The notes: a model not told the origin generated them from the letters alone. Shown: positions 46,775 to 55,579, counted from the first letter of the stretch. The stretch is 64,000 nt of DNA from Streptomyces sp. NRRL F-5126 (GCF_000721265.1 NZ_JOFZ01000004.1:1-64000), one strand, 5' to 3'. Made by a program: numbers and translations.

Positions 46775-48072
46775 GGACGAAGGACAGACTGCCCCGCATC
46801 GGGGACTGGTCGACCTACGGCGAACTCGCCGCGCTGCAGGAGGCGAGGCTGCCCGAGGTCCTTGCGCGGGCGGCCGAATCGCCGTTCTACCGCGACCGGC
46901 TGGGCGCCGAAGGCGCGGTCGGCTTCGGAGCCCTCCCCACCACCACCAAGTCCGACCTCCGTGACAACTATCCGTTCGGCATGCGGGCGGTGCCGGGAAG
47001 CGAACTGGCGACGTACCACGAGTCCAGCGGCTCCACCGGCCGGCCCACGCCGTCGTACTACACGGAGGACGACTGGGTGGACCTCGCGGAGCGGTTCGCC
47101 CGCAAGCGTGTGGGCATCCGCGCGACGGACACCCTGCTGGTGCGCACCCCCTACGCCATGCTGCTCACCGGGCACTTGGCGCATGCGGCCGGACGGCTCG
47201 GCGGCGCGACCGTCGTTCCCGGTGACAACCGCTCGCTCGCCACTCCGTACTCACGGGTCGTCAGGGCGCTGCACGATCTCGAAGTGACGCTGACCTGGTC
47301 GATGCCGACGGAGTGCCTGCTGTGGGCGGCAGCGGCCGAGGCCCAGGGACTCAGGCCCGACGCGGACTTCCCGTCCCTGCGCGCGCTGTTCGTCGGGGGC
47401 GAGCCGCTGAGTCCCGCCCGGCGGGCCAGGATCAGCCGGGTGTGGTGCGTGGAGGTGGTCGAGGAGTACGGGTCCACCGAGACCGGCAGCCTGGCCGGCG
47501 AGTGCGAGGAAGGGCGACTGCACCTGTGGGCCGACCGCGTCCTGTGCGAGGTCCGGGACCCGGCGACCGGGGAGATCCGGCGGGAGGGCGCCGGACAGCT
47601 CGTCGTCACCCCGCTGCACCGGGCGGCCATGCCGCTGCTCCGCTACAACCTCGAGGACTCGGTGGAGGTGTCGTACGACCCCTGCCCGTGCGGCTGGGTG
47701 CTACCCACCGTGACCGTACTGGGGCGGGCCGTCTACGGGCATCGGGTCGGCGGCACGCTGGTCACTCAGCACCGCCTCGAAGACCTCGTGTACCGGCTCT
47801 CCTTCGCGTACGGAGTGCTGTTCTGGCGGGCGCGGACCACCTCCGAGCAACTGCGTGTCGAGATCGAGGTGGCGGACGAGCACCGCGCGGCGGCCTGCGC
47901 CGAACTCGCCGGATCCGTGCGGCGGGAACTCGGTGTGGAGTGCGTGGTCGAAGGGATCGCCCCGGGCGCCCTGGTGCCACGCGACGTCCTGACCGGCATG
48001 CCCGACGTAGTGAAGCCCAGGAGTCTGTTCGGCCCGGACGAGGACTGGGACAACGCCATCCTCTATTACTGA
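46771..48072 (+). CDS. Adenylate-forming ligase (phenylacetate-CoA ligase-like)
   Basis: A 433-residue AMP-forming ligase. The phosphate loop is ESSGSTGRPTPSYY (about 82-95), the adenine motif EEYGSTETGSLAGE (about 230-243), and the hinge LRYNLEDSV (about 290-298). This compact architecture is typical of PaaK-like aryl activators. It should activate one aminohydroxybenzoic acid as adenylate or CoA ester for joining to another. No carrier protein is encoded nearby. GTG 46771 overlaps the amidohydrolase stop. Confidence 0.88.
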   Translation: MRTKDRLPRIGDWSTYGELAALQEARLPEVLARAAESPFYRDRLGAEGAVGFGALPTTTKSDLRDNYPFGMRAVPGSELATYHESSGSTGRPTPSYYTEDDWVDLAERFARKRVGIRATDTLLVRTPYAMLLTGHLAHAAGRLGGATVVPGDNRSLATPYSRVVRALHDLEVTLTWSMPTECLLWAAAAEAQGLRPDADFPSLRALFVGGEPLSPARRARISRVWCVEVVEEYGSTETGSLAGECEEGRLHLWADRVLCEVRDPATGEIRREGAGQLVVTPLHRAAMPLLRYNLEDSVEVSYDPCPCGWVLPTVTVLGRAVYGHRVGGTLVTQHRLEDLVYRLSFAYGVLFWRARTTSEQLRVEIEVADEHRAAACAELAGSVRRELGVECVVEGIAPGALVPRDVLTGMPDVVKPRSLFGPDEDWDNAILYY

Positions 48073-48097
48073 CGCCCGCCCGTCGAGAGTTGTGATC

Positions 48098-49312
48098 ATG
48101 AACGAGAAGCGCACGGCCCCCACAGGTAGGTGCGGCGGCAGCCGCATCGCGGTGGTGGGCGCCGGAATCGCCGGCCTCACCGTGGCACTGTCCCTCGGCC
48201 GAGCGGGCATCCGCTGCGAGGTGTTCGAGCAGACGAAGCAGCTGAGAGAGGTGGGGGCAGGGGTGCAGCTCGCACCCAACGCCACCCGCATCCTGCACAG
48301 GCTCGGCCTGGCACGGAAGCTGAGCATGGTGGCGGTGCGCCCCTCCGCCGTCGAGATGCGCCGCTGGGACGACGGCCGGCTTCTCGGCCTCACCGAACTC
48401 GGCGACGCCTGCGAGGAGCTCTACGCGGCGCCCTACTACACCGTGCACCGTGCTGATCTGCATCAGGCGCTACTGGACGCCATCGACGACAACGTGCTGC
48501 ACATCGGGCGCCGGTGTGCAGGCGTCGAAGAGGTCGCGGAGGGCGTGCGGCTGCGTTTCGACGACGGTTCCACGTACGACGCGGATGTCGTGATCGGCGC
48601 CGACGGCATCCACTCGCTGGTTCGCTCCACACTCGCCGCGGACGACCCGAGGTTCTCCGGACAGTCCATCTACCGGGGCCTGGTCCCAGCAGGCGCACTG
48701 CCGTTCCTCCTGGAGGACCCGAAGGTCCGGCTCTGGTTCGGCCCCGACCAGCACTGCGTGTGCTACCCGGTGAGCTCCGGACGGTTCCTCAGCGTCGGGG
48801 CCACGGCCCCGGCCGGAAGCCGGTCGGACGAGTCCTGGACGGCCCAGGGCCGCGTCGAGGATCTCGTGGAGACCTACCAGGGATGGAACGAGGAGGTCAT
48901 CTCCATCCTCAAGGCCCTGGACACGGTGGGCCGCTGGGCCCTGCACGACCGTGATCCGCTGGAGCGCTGGTCCACCGGCCGGGTCGCGGTCGTCGGGGAC
49001 GCCGCCCATCCCATGCTGCCCTTCCAGGCACAGGGGGCCAACCAGGCGATCGAGGACGCCGTGGTGCTGACCGCCTGCCTCGCGGAAGCCGGCCCGGACG
49101 GCGTACCCGCCGCGCTGGCCCGCTACGAGGCGCTGCGCCGACCGCGCACCGACGCGCTCCAGGAGCGGTCCCGGACGAACTCCAGGACCTTCCACCTCTC
49201 GGACGGGGAAGGACAGCGCGAACGCGACCTGGTCCTGGCCGGCTCGCAGAGCCTCAGGCAGCAGGACTGGCTCTACGGCTACGACGCGGGAGCGGTGGCC
49301 GGGAGGCGATGA
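48098..49312 (+). CDS. FAD-dependent monooxygenase (salicylate hydroxylase-like)
   Basis: A 404-residue class A flavin monooxygenase without a C-terminal extension. VVGAGIAGLTVALSLG (FAD loop), DVVIGADGIHSLVRST (DG motif) and GDAAHPMLPFQAQGANQAIEDA in parts (GD motif) are all present. The closest functional type is salicylate or 3-hydroxybenzoate hydroxylase, some of which decarboxylate while hydroxylating. ATG 48098 is chosen since GAGAG lies 8 bases upstream; GTG 48092 is closer. Last gene of the operon, ended by a strong terminator. Confidence 0.9.
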   Translation: MNEKRTAPTGRCGGSRIAVVGAGIAGLTVALSLGRAGIRCEVFEQTKQLREVGAGVQLAPNATRILHRLGLARKLSMVAVRPSAVEMRRWDDGRLLGLTELGDACEELYAAPYYTVHRADLHQALLDAIDDNVLHIGRRCAGVEEVAEGVRLRFDDGSTYDADVVIGADGIHSLVRSTLAADDPRFSGQSIYRGLVPAGALPFLLEDPKVRLWFGPDQHCVCYPVSSGRFLSVGATAPAGSRSDESWTAQGRVEDLVETYQGWNEEVISILKALDTVGRWALHDRDPLERWSTGRVAVVGDAAHPMLPFQAQGANQAIEDAVVLTACLAEAGPDGVPAALARYEALRRPRTDALQERSRTNSRTFHLSDGEGQRERDLVLAGSQSLRQQDWLYGYDAGAVAGRR

Positions 49313-49319
49313 CGAGCCG

Positions 49320-49353
49320 CGGGCCCGGGGGGAAACCACACGCCCCGGGCCCG
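49320..49353. terminator. Bidirectional terminator at the end of the GriI-like operon
   Basis: CGGGCCCGGGG (49320-49330) and CCCCGGGCCCG (49343-49353) form a perfect 11-bp stem around a 12-base loop. It lies between the convergent monooxygenase and aspartate kinase genes. Confidence 0.78.
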
Positions 49354-49373
49354 TCCGTGCGCCTGCGGGAGCG

Positions 49374-50618
49374 TCACGCAGAGAGCTCCGCGGCCGCCGC
49401 CGGCCCGAACTCCGTGTGCAGCAGCCGCAGGGCCCTCGCGTGGTCGTGAGCGGGCACGATCACCGACACGCGCAGCTGGGAGCTGGACACCCAACTGGTG
49501 GCCACGCCGGCGCCGGTGAGAATCGTCGTCATGCGGGCCAGGTACTCGGGCCGGTTCAGCAGGCCCACACCGACCAGCGACACCTTCGCGACATCCGTGT
49601 CCACCCGGACGGCGCCCCCGAGGGGCGTCACGGCGGACTCGAGCGGTCCTTCGACCCGGGGGATGTCACTTCGGCGCGCGGTGAAGCCCATCCGGAACTC
49701 GTCCTCACCCGGGCCGGAGCGCGCGACGAGGTCGGCCGGCACGGCGTTTGCCGCGAGGATGCCCAGGATCTCGGGCGCCGGGTCGGCCGGGCCCTTGCAC
49801 TGCACGAGTACCCGCGCCACGTCCGTGTCCGAGGTGACGGCGGTGATCGCGCCCCCGGTCTCCAGCGGGCCGGAGCGTGCCTCACCCACCATGGTCCCCT
49901 GCCCGTCCGCCAGCGAGTTCCTGACGTGCAGCTCCACACCGTGCGCCGCGGCCAGCTCGGCCGACCTGGGGTGCAGGACCCCGGCCCCCGCGAACGCCAT
50001 TTCCACCATCACGTCCGCGGCGACGTGCGGAAGCTTCCGCGCCTTCTCGACCAGCCGGGGATCAGCCGTGTACACGCCGTCCACGTCGGTGTAGATCTCG
50101 CAGCTCCCGGCGCCGAGCGCGGCCGCGATCGCGACGGCCGTCGTGTCGGATCCGCCGCGGCCCAGCGTCACGACGTCACCCGCGTCGTTGAGCCCCTGGA
50201 ACCCCCCGACGACGACCACGCGCTCCTCGTCGAGGCAGCGCCTCATGCGGCCGGTGTCGATCGAGTCGACAACCCCGTCCCCGTGCCGGCCGGCCGCGTG
50301 AATGCCGGCCTGCGCCCCGGTGAGCGAGACGGCCGGCACCCCCATCCGCCCCAGGGCCAGGGCGAACAGTGCCGCCGAGGTGTACTCGCCCGTCGCCAGC
50401 AACTGGTCGACCTCCCGCGGCGCGTTGCGTGCCGCGCCCCGGCCCCCGACCTCCTCGACGAGGTCGAGCAACTCGTCCGTGGTGTCCCCGCGTGCCGAGA
50501 CCACGACCACGGTGCGCCTGCCGGCGCGGTGTGCGGCCGCCACACGCTCCGCCGCCCTCCGGAGTCTCTCCGACTGGGAGAGCGAACTGCCCCCGTACTT
50601 CTGTACCAAGATGTCCAC
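49374..50618 (-). CDS. Aspartate kinase (dedicated cluster copy)
   Basis: A 414-residue aspartokinase. VQKYGGSSL at the N-terminus and GRGGSDTTAVAIA near 155-167 bind ATP and aspartate; two ACT domains occupy about 260-414 with VGVGLLNRPEYLARM in the second. It starts the route from aspartate to aspartate semialdehyde, the substrate of the GriI-like aldolase, so a second kinase here would relieve feedback control. No aspartate semialdehyde dehydrogenase is nearby; the chromosomal enzyme must supply that step. Confidence 0.9.
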   Translation of the reverse strand: MDILVQKYGGSSLSQSERLRRAAERVAAAHRAGRRTVVVVSARGDTTDELLDLVEEVGGRGAARNAPREVDQLLATGEYTSAALFALALGRMGVPAVSLTGAQAGIHAAGRHGDGVVDSIDTGRMRRCLDEERVVVVGGFQGLNDAGDVVTLGRGGSDTTAVAIAAALGAGSCEIYTDVDGVYTADPRLVEKARKLPHVAADVMVEMAFAGAGVLHPRSAELAAAHGVELHVRNSLADGQGTMVGEARSGPLETGGAITAVTSDTDVARVLVQCKGPADPAPEILGILAANAVPADLVARSGPGEDEFRMGFTARRSDIPRVEGPLESAVTPLGGAVRVDTDVAKVSLVGVGLLNRPEYLARMTTILTGAGVATSWVSSSQLRVSVIVPAHDHARALRLLHTEFGPAAAAELSA

Positions 50619-50796
50619 GGCTGGCTCCGTCCCCGCTTCGAGGTTCAGGCCGAGCGATCAGGTAGCGTGCCCCGGCCGGTGTGAGCCTGGCGCACCCCGC
50701 GAAGAAGGACATCACCCGTTCGCGCGATGCCCGCAGGTGAACCGGGCCGGACACGCCTGGCGAGGGTGCCGTTCGACGCCGCTCCCGCCGTCCGCC

Positions 50797-51456
50797 TCAC
50801 TTCTCGGTGCCGGCCTTCTGCACCAGTTCGAGATAGTGCTCCCAGTCCCAGTTGGCGCCGGGGTCGGTGTGGACGGCGCCGGGCACCTCGTGGTGGCCCA
50901 GGATGTGTGCGCGGTCGAGTGGGATCGCGTGGCGTGCGCACACAGCCGCGGTGAGCGCCGCGGAGGAGGCGTACAACTCCTCGGTCAGCCAGGCGTCCGC
51001 GTTGACCCAGCCCTCGTGCGTGATGCCGATGCTGCGCTCGTCGTACCGGGGGCTGCCCGTGTGCCGGGCGATGTCCTTCTCACGGACGCACTGGCCGATG
51101 TGCCCGTCCGCCGAGCGGACCAGGTAGTGGGCCGATGTCTGCCTGGCCGGGTTCCCGAAGACGGCCACGGCGTCGCCGAAGTGCTCCTGCGTGACGTGGA
51201 TGACCACGGTGTCGATCCGATGGCTGCGCGGCCGGTGCGCGGTGCGGTAGTTGGCGGGGGCCGCGGGCAGCCACTGCGCGCCGGGGAAGTCGGTGACCGC
51301 GGGAGAAGGCCCTGTGCCGGCCGCGTGAGCGCTTCCCGCTCCGGCCGCCGTGGTGGCCGCCGCGGCCAACGTGACGGCTGCGGCGCCGCGCAGGACGGTG
51401 CGGCGCGAAGGGGCGGGTCGGCCGCCGTCCTCACCGGGACGGGTCGGTGCGGTCAT
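50797..51456 (-). CDS. Tat-exported N-acetylmuramoyl-L-alanine amidase
   Basis: A 219-residue exported amidase_2 enzyme. A twin-arginine signal (SRRTVLRGAAAVTLAAAA) covers about 17-45. TVVIHVTQ, HYLVRSADGHIGQCV, GITHEGW and LGHHEVPGAVHTDPG are the zinc-binding and catalytic segments. It should cut the muramic acid-peptide bond in peptidoglycan outside the cell. ATG 51456 follows GGAGG and overlaps the sulfatase stop by 4 bases, so it is the last gene of a three-gene operon. Confidence 0.92.
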   Translation of the reverse strand: MTAPTRPGEDGGRPAPSRRTVLRGAAAVTLAAAATTAAGAGSAHAAGTGPSPAVTDFPGAQWLPAAPANYRTAHRPRSHRIDTVVIHVTQEHFGDAVAVFGNPARQTSAHYLVRSADGHIGQCVREKDIARHTGSPRYDERSIGITHEGWVNADAWLTEELYASSAALTAAVCARHAIPLDRAHILGHHEVPGAVHTDPGANWDWEHYLELVQKAGTEK

Positions 51457-52943
51457 GAACGGCCCTCCTTCGAGGTCTGGTACCAGTTGTGCGGGGCGAG
51501 CCTGGCGTTGTACACGCCCTTGGGCAGGTCGTCGGTGAGCCGCACCGACCACCTCTGGAGCCGCTGCATGAGGTCGGCCTTGACCTTGTGCATGCTCGGA
51601 TCGTCCCAGCGGTTGTGCAGCTCCATCGGGTCCTTGTCGAGGTCGTAGAGCTCGCCGCGGTCGGGCACGTTCTCGTAGAGCTTGTAGCGGTCGTGCCTGA
51701 TCATCCGTGAAGAGCCGCTCTGCGTCACGCTGTTCAGCTCGTCGTACCTGGTGCCCTCGTAGGGGAAGTGCAGCGGCGGCCGGGCGTCGTCGGGATAGGG
51801 CAGGCCGCCGAAGCCGCGCTCGGTGACGACGTCGGAGAACTCCTCGGCCGGGTAGGCCGAGCCGGTGAGCATCTGCCACAGGCTGCGGCCCTGGACGCCC
51901 AGCGGGACGGGGCGGCCGATCGCCTCGCACACCGTGGGCAGGACGTCGGCGATCGAGACGAAGTCCCGTTTGTTGTCCCGGACTTCGACCCCGCAGCCGT
52001 GCACGATCATCGGGATGTGCGCCAGGACCTCGGGGATGCCCGCGCCCTTGCGCTGCAGGCCGTACTCGGCCGTGTAGTCGCCGTGGTCGGCGAGGTATAT
52101 CAGCAGGGTGTTCTCCCACAGTCCCTGCTCCTTGAGGTGGTCGGCGAGCCGGCGCCACTGGTCGTCGATGAGGCGCAGCATGCCGCAGTAGATGGCGCGG
52201 TAGCGGCGCCAGAGCTTGTCGTAGCCCGGGCGCTTCTCCTCCACCAGGTCGCGCAGCCACTTGTAGGCACCGCCCTTGGCCTCCGCGGCCTCGGGGCCGC
52301 AGGTCCGCTCGGGGATCTTGTCCTCGAACATCGAGAAGTACGGCTCCGACACCTGGTACGGGTTGTGGGGCTCGGACGTGGAGACGAAGGCGAAGAACGG
52401 CTTGCCGGGGTCACGGGCGTCTATCTGCCGGATGGCGTCGGAGACGATCCGGTACGGGTACTGCTGCTCGGGCGGGAAGGGGGTGGGCGCCGTCGTCGGG
52501 CCCATGTCGACGGACTTCAGCCAGGCGGTGAAGGCGCGCTGCTCGGTGGTGGTGTCCGGCGCCTTCGTCTGCCCGTACTCGGAGAACGCGTCCCAGTTCG
52601 CCGCGTCGCTGCGGTACATGTGCGTCTTGCCGGCGTAGAACAACTGGTAGCCGGCGCCGCGCAACACGTCGACCAGGTCGTCTCCGCGCGACACGTCGGC
52701 CGGGCCGTTGTTGGAGTTCTGCCGTACCCGGTGGGTGCTCGGCCACCTGCCGGTGAGCAGGCTGGTGCGCGCCGGGACGCAGGCCGGTGCGGTGGTGTAC
52801 GCGCGGCGGAAACGCGTGCCCCGGGCGGCGAGGGAGTCGAGGAACGGCGTCGTGTCCAGGTCGAAGCCCATGCCCTTGGAGAAGTCGGCACGGACCTGGT
52901 CGCTCATGATGAACACGATGTTCGGTGCGGTCGGGCAGGTCAC
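51453..52943 (-). CDS. Type I sulfatase
   Basis: A 496-residue arylsulfatase-family enzyme. NIVFIMSDQVRADF gives the first metal ligand, and the formylglycine motif CVPARTSLLTGR places the modifiable Cys at 55. YLADHGDYTAEYGLQRKG is the conserved metal site. It resembles choline or heparan sulfatases. No signal peptide is evident, unlike the amidase downstream. No maturase is encoded here. The GTG start at 52943 lies 52 bases from the GH43 stop. Substrate unknown. Confidence 0.9.
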   Translation of the reverse strand: MTCPTAPNIVFIMSDQVRADFSKGMGFDLDTTPFLDSLAARGTRFRRAYTTAPACVPARTSLLTGRWPSTHRVRQNSNNGPADVSRGDDLVDVLRGAGYQLFYAGKTHMYRSDAANWDAFSEYGQTKAPDTTTEQRAFTAWLKSVDMGPTTAPTPFPPEQQYPYRIVSDAIRQIDARDPGKPFFAFVSTSEPHNPYQVSEPYFSMFEDKIPERTCGPEAAEAKGGAYKWLRDLVEEKRPGYDKLWRRYRAIYCGMLRLIDDQWRRLADHLKEQGLWENTLLIYLADHGDYTAEYGLQRKGAGIPEVLAHIPMIVHGCGVEVRDNKRDFVSIADVLPTVCEAIGRPVPLGVQGRSLWQMLTGSAYPAEEFSDVVTERGFGGLPYPDDARPPLHFPYEGTRYDELNSVTQSGSSRMIRHDRYKLYENVPDRGELYDLDKDPMELHNRWDDPSMHKVKADLMQRLQRWSVRLTDDLPKGVYNARLAPHNWYQTSKEGRS

Positions 52944-52995
52944 GGTGTCTCTTTCCGGTAGGAGAACGTGGTCGTGGCGATCCGGCGGCGGGACC

Positions 52996-54261
52996 TCAGT
53001 GCCGGCGCCGCACCAGCAGCCGGTCGCCCTGCGGTCCTGTCCACTCCAGGCGGACGACGCCCGGCACGGCGGAATCGCCGATGCGTGACGGGTCGGACCA
53101 GTAGCCGGCGTTGGGGTTGCGGAAGAACGTCGACCAGAGGCCGCCGTGGTGGTCCTCGAAGATGTTGTCGTGCCCGGTGCCGACACCCGCGGTCCAGCGC
53201 TCGGAGTACGGGCCCTCGAACCTGTCCGAGACGGCGACGACCGCGTCGTACTGGAACTGCGTGCGGTCCTGCCCGCCCTTGGTGTACGCATGGCGCGCGG
53301 TGCCGTCGGCGTTGACCGATGTCCAGTCCCACGCGGTCTGGACGAGGTAGTACTCGCCGCCGTACCGGAAGACGTACGCGCCCTCCAGGTAGGGCTCGGG
53401 GGTATAGGGCCGCTGCTGGAAGGCGGGCAGTCCGGTCGTGGGGACGATGTCCTCCATGTCGTCCCGGAACTTGGCGTACAGGTCGTTGTGGAGCACGAGC
53501 CAGGCGTCGTCGCCCTCGCAGTACATGCTGCCGTCGATGTGGAAGCGCGCCCCGGGATCGATGTACGGCGCGTCGGGGAGTGCGTCGCCGAACGGCTTGT
53601 CGAGGTTGCCCTCGATAAGCCGGTAGGGGCCTTCGACGCCGCCGTCGCTCACCAGCAGGAACGAGCCGACCTTGTGCGCGCGGTTGCCCATGCAGGCGAC
53701 GATGTACCAGGTGTCGCGGAAGCGGTGGATCTCGGGGGCCCAGACGTTGCCGCGCTTGCCGAACCGGTCGTCGTGCCAGTACTCCTGCCAGGGGGCGACG
53801 ACGGTGCGCCCGGGCTTGTTCTCGTCGGTGAACTCGGGCGACCACACCTTGCCGCGCTCGGCGCCCGGCCGGATCCCCGTCGTGTCGGCGAGGTGCCACG
53901 GGCCCTCGATGGAGCGTGCCGTCCACACGAAGATGCCGTCGTTCCACGGCTCGGCCGCGTCAAGTCCCGGCACCCGGCTGGTGCCCGTGGCCACGTAGAG
54001 CGGGCGCCCGTGCACGCGGAAGCAGTTGACGTAGAAGTCCCGTATCCAGACGCGGCCGAGTTCCTCGTCGCGTGGCCGCAACTGGAGGGGCAGGACCAAG
54101 GAGTTGTCGTCGCGGGGCCACAGGTCGAGCCGGGTGTCGGCGAGGCCGTAGGGCTCAGGATCGGGCCAGTTGGACGGGTGGCGCCCCTTCGGCGTTGCCC
54201 GCAGGACCGCCGCACCGGCGAACAGGGCGCGTCGGTGGAACCCGCTCTCTGCGCTGCTCAT
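52996..54261 (-). CDS. Glycoside hydrolase family 43-like protein
   Basis: A 421-residue five-bladed propeller enzyme related to GH43. YVATGTSRV, GKVWSPEFTDEN, GNVWAPEIHRF, GSMYCEGDDAWLVLHND and GHDNIFEDHHGGLWSTFF in parts are the blade motifs with candidate acidic residues. It begins near an Arg-Arg pair (HRRALFAGAAVL), but this looks too short for a full Tat signal. Together with the sulfatase it suggests attack on a sulfated or arabinose/xylose-rich glycan. It is the first gene of the operon. Confidence 0.85.
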   Translation of the reverse strand: MSSAESGFHRRALFAGAAVLRATPKGRHPSNWPDPEPYGLADTRLDLWPRDDNSLVLPLQLRPRDEELGRVWIRDFYVNCFRVHGRPLYVATGTSRVPGLDAAEPWNDGIFVWTARSIEGPWHLADTTGIRPGAERGKVWSPEFTDENKPGRTVVAPWQEYWHDDRFGKRGNVWAPEIHRFRDTWYIVACMGNRAHKVGSFLLVSDGGVEGPYRLIEGNLDKPFGDALPDAPYIDPGARFHIDGSMYCEGDDAWLVLHNDLYAKFRDDMEDIVPTTGLPAFQQRPYTPEPYLEGAYVFRYGGEYYLVQTAWDWTSVNADGTARHAYTKGGQDRTQFQYDAVVAVSDRFEGPYSERWTAGVGTGHDNIFEDHHGGLWSTFFRNPNAGYWSDPSRIGDSAVPGVVRLEWTGPQGDRLLVRRRH

Positions 54262-54570
54262 CAGTCACCTTCTCCTCTGCCGTCCGTGAACGCGGGGGCG
54301 CTGCTGTGACGTGATGGAGGCGAGCCCCGGCCGGTACGGCGCACAGCATGGATACGGCTCAATTTTTCCGTCAACACACCGAACAAATATCCAAAACGTG
54401 CGGTGCTTCGGGCTTTTCACGTGCGCGGGTGTTTGCGCAGGTCCCGGGAGACGCCGGTCGGCAGGGTAGGTGAATTACGATTGCGTAACGGCCGCCGCTT
54501 CGCGGGGCTTGGGAGGGCGCCACGTCGGACGTGCGGTTTCTGTCGGGGTGTTGACGGAATGGAGAGGGGG
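54262..54570 (-). promoter_or_regulatory. Upstream region of the GH43-sulfatase-amidase operon
   Basis: 309 bases without a gene, AT-rich around 54361-54400. On the minus strand TTGACG lies at 54374-54369 as a candidate -35; the -10 is unclear. A second TTGACGGAA occurs on the plus strand at 54551. No known operator consensus is recognised. Confidence 0.35.
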
Positions 54571-55428
54571 TCAGGTGGTGGCCACCAGCAGGTCCTCTCC
54601 GCTCGACGGGCGCAGACCGTCGGCCCGATCGGCGAAGTACCGCTCCCCGAGCGAGGATCCCGGCACGTGCCGCGCGTCCGCGAAGCCCGCTTCGCGGGCC
54701 AGTGCCAGCATCTCGCCCGGCGTGTAGAAGCTGATGAACGGCGTCCCGGACGCCTGCGCGCCCTTCGCGCTCGTCCGGAGGCCCGGACGGTCCGCGCCGT
54801 CGACCAGTTCGACGGGCAGCATGAAGGTCATGGCGAGCGTCGAGCCGTGTGCGAGACCGGTGATGTGGCGCAGGGTGGCCGCGGTGGCGTCCTTGGTGAG
54901 GTACATGGTGACGCCGGTGGAGACGATGACCGCCGGCCGGCCGGGATCGAAGCCGGCCGCCGCCAGTTTCGCCGGCCAGTCCTCACCGGCCTCGAAGTCG
55001 ACCGGCACCAGGCGCAGTCCATCGGTAATGCGGTAGCCGAGCTCGGCCAGGCGATGGCGCTTCCACGCCTGCGTCCCCGGCTGGTCGATCTCGAAGACGC
55101 GCAGGCGGGAAGCGAGGTCCGGCCTGCGCTGCGCGAAGGTGTCAAGGCCGGCGCCGAGGATCACGTACTGGCCCACGCCCCGGTCGGCCTGCTCGGCGAT
55201 CAGGTCCTCGATGAAGCGGGCACGGGCCACGATGGCTGCCCGGAACCCGCTGGTTGCCCGCGGATCCATGTCGGGGCGGTCACGCCAGCCGTCACCCGGC
55301 TCCGCGAGGCGCAGGCCGATCTCGTCCTCGAACACGTGCGGAGGCGCGTCCACCTGAAGGTGCATCGCCCGCCACAGGGCGGTACGCACCGCCGTGCTGT
55401 CCGGTGCCTGCATGTGCTCGTCGGCCAT
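54571..55428 (-). CDS. SAM-dependent methyltransferase (LcmT/PPM family)
   Basis: A 285-residue class I methyltransferase of the group found as S-adenosylmethionine-dependent carboxyl methyltransferases in actinobacteria. ARARFIEDLIAEQ, YVILGAGLDTFAQR (SAM loop) and RVFEIDQPGTQAWKRHRL are characteristic, followed by STGVTMYLTKDAT. The substrate is unknown. ATG 55428 follows GGGAGACAG. Divergent from a STAND ATPase gene, with 151 bases between them. Confidence 0.88.
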   Translation of the reverse strand: MADEHMQAPDSTAVRTALWRAMHLQVDAPPHVFEDEIGLRLAEPGDGWRDRPDMDPRATSGFRAAIVARARFIEDLIAEQADRGVGQYVILGAGLDTFAQRRPDLASRLRVFEIDQPGTQAWKRHRLAELGYRITDGLRLVPVDFEAGEDWPAKLAAAGFDPGRPAVIVSTGVTMYLTKDATAATLRHITGLAHGSTLAMTFMLPVELVDGADRPGLRTSAKGAQASGTPFISFYTPGEMLALAREAGFADARHVPGSSLGERYFADRADGLRPSSGEDLLVATT

Positions 55429-55579
55429 GGTCTGTCTCCCTCTTCCCGATCGGTCCGCGTTCTCGAAGCGTAGGACCGCACCGGTGTCGCCGGACGCGGG
55501 CGCCGATGCGTGAAAGTCTCTAGAGTGCTTGATCGCCAGGTGTTTCGCGCCGGGCGCCGCAGAGGGCGAGGGGGCTGTT

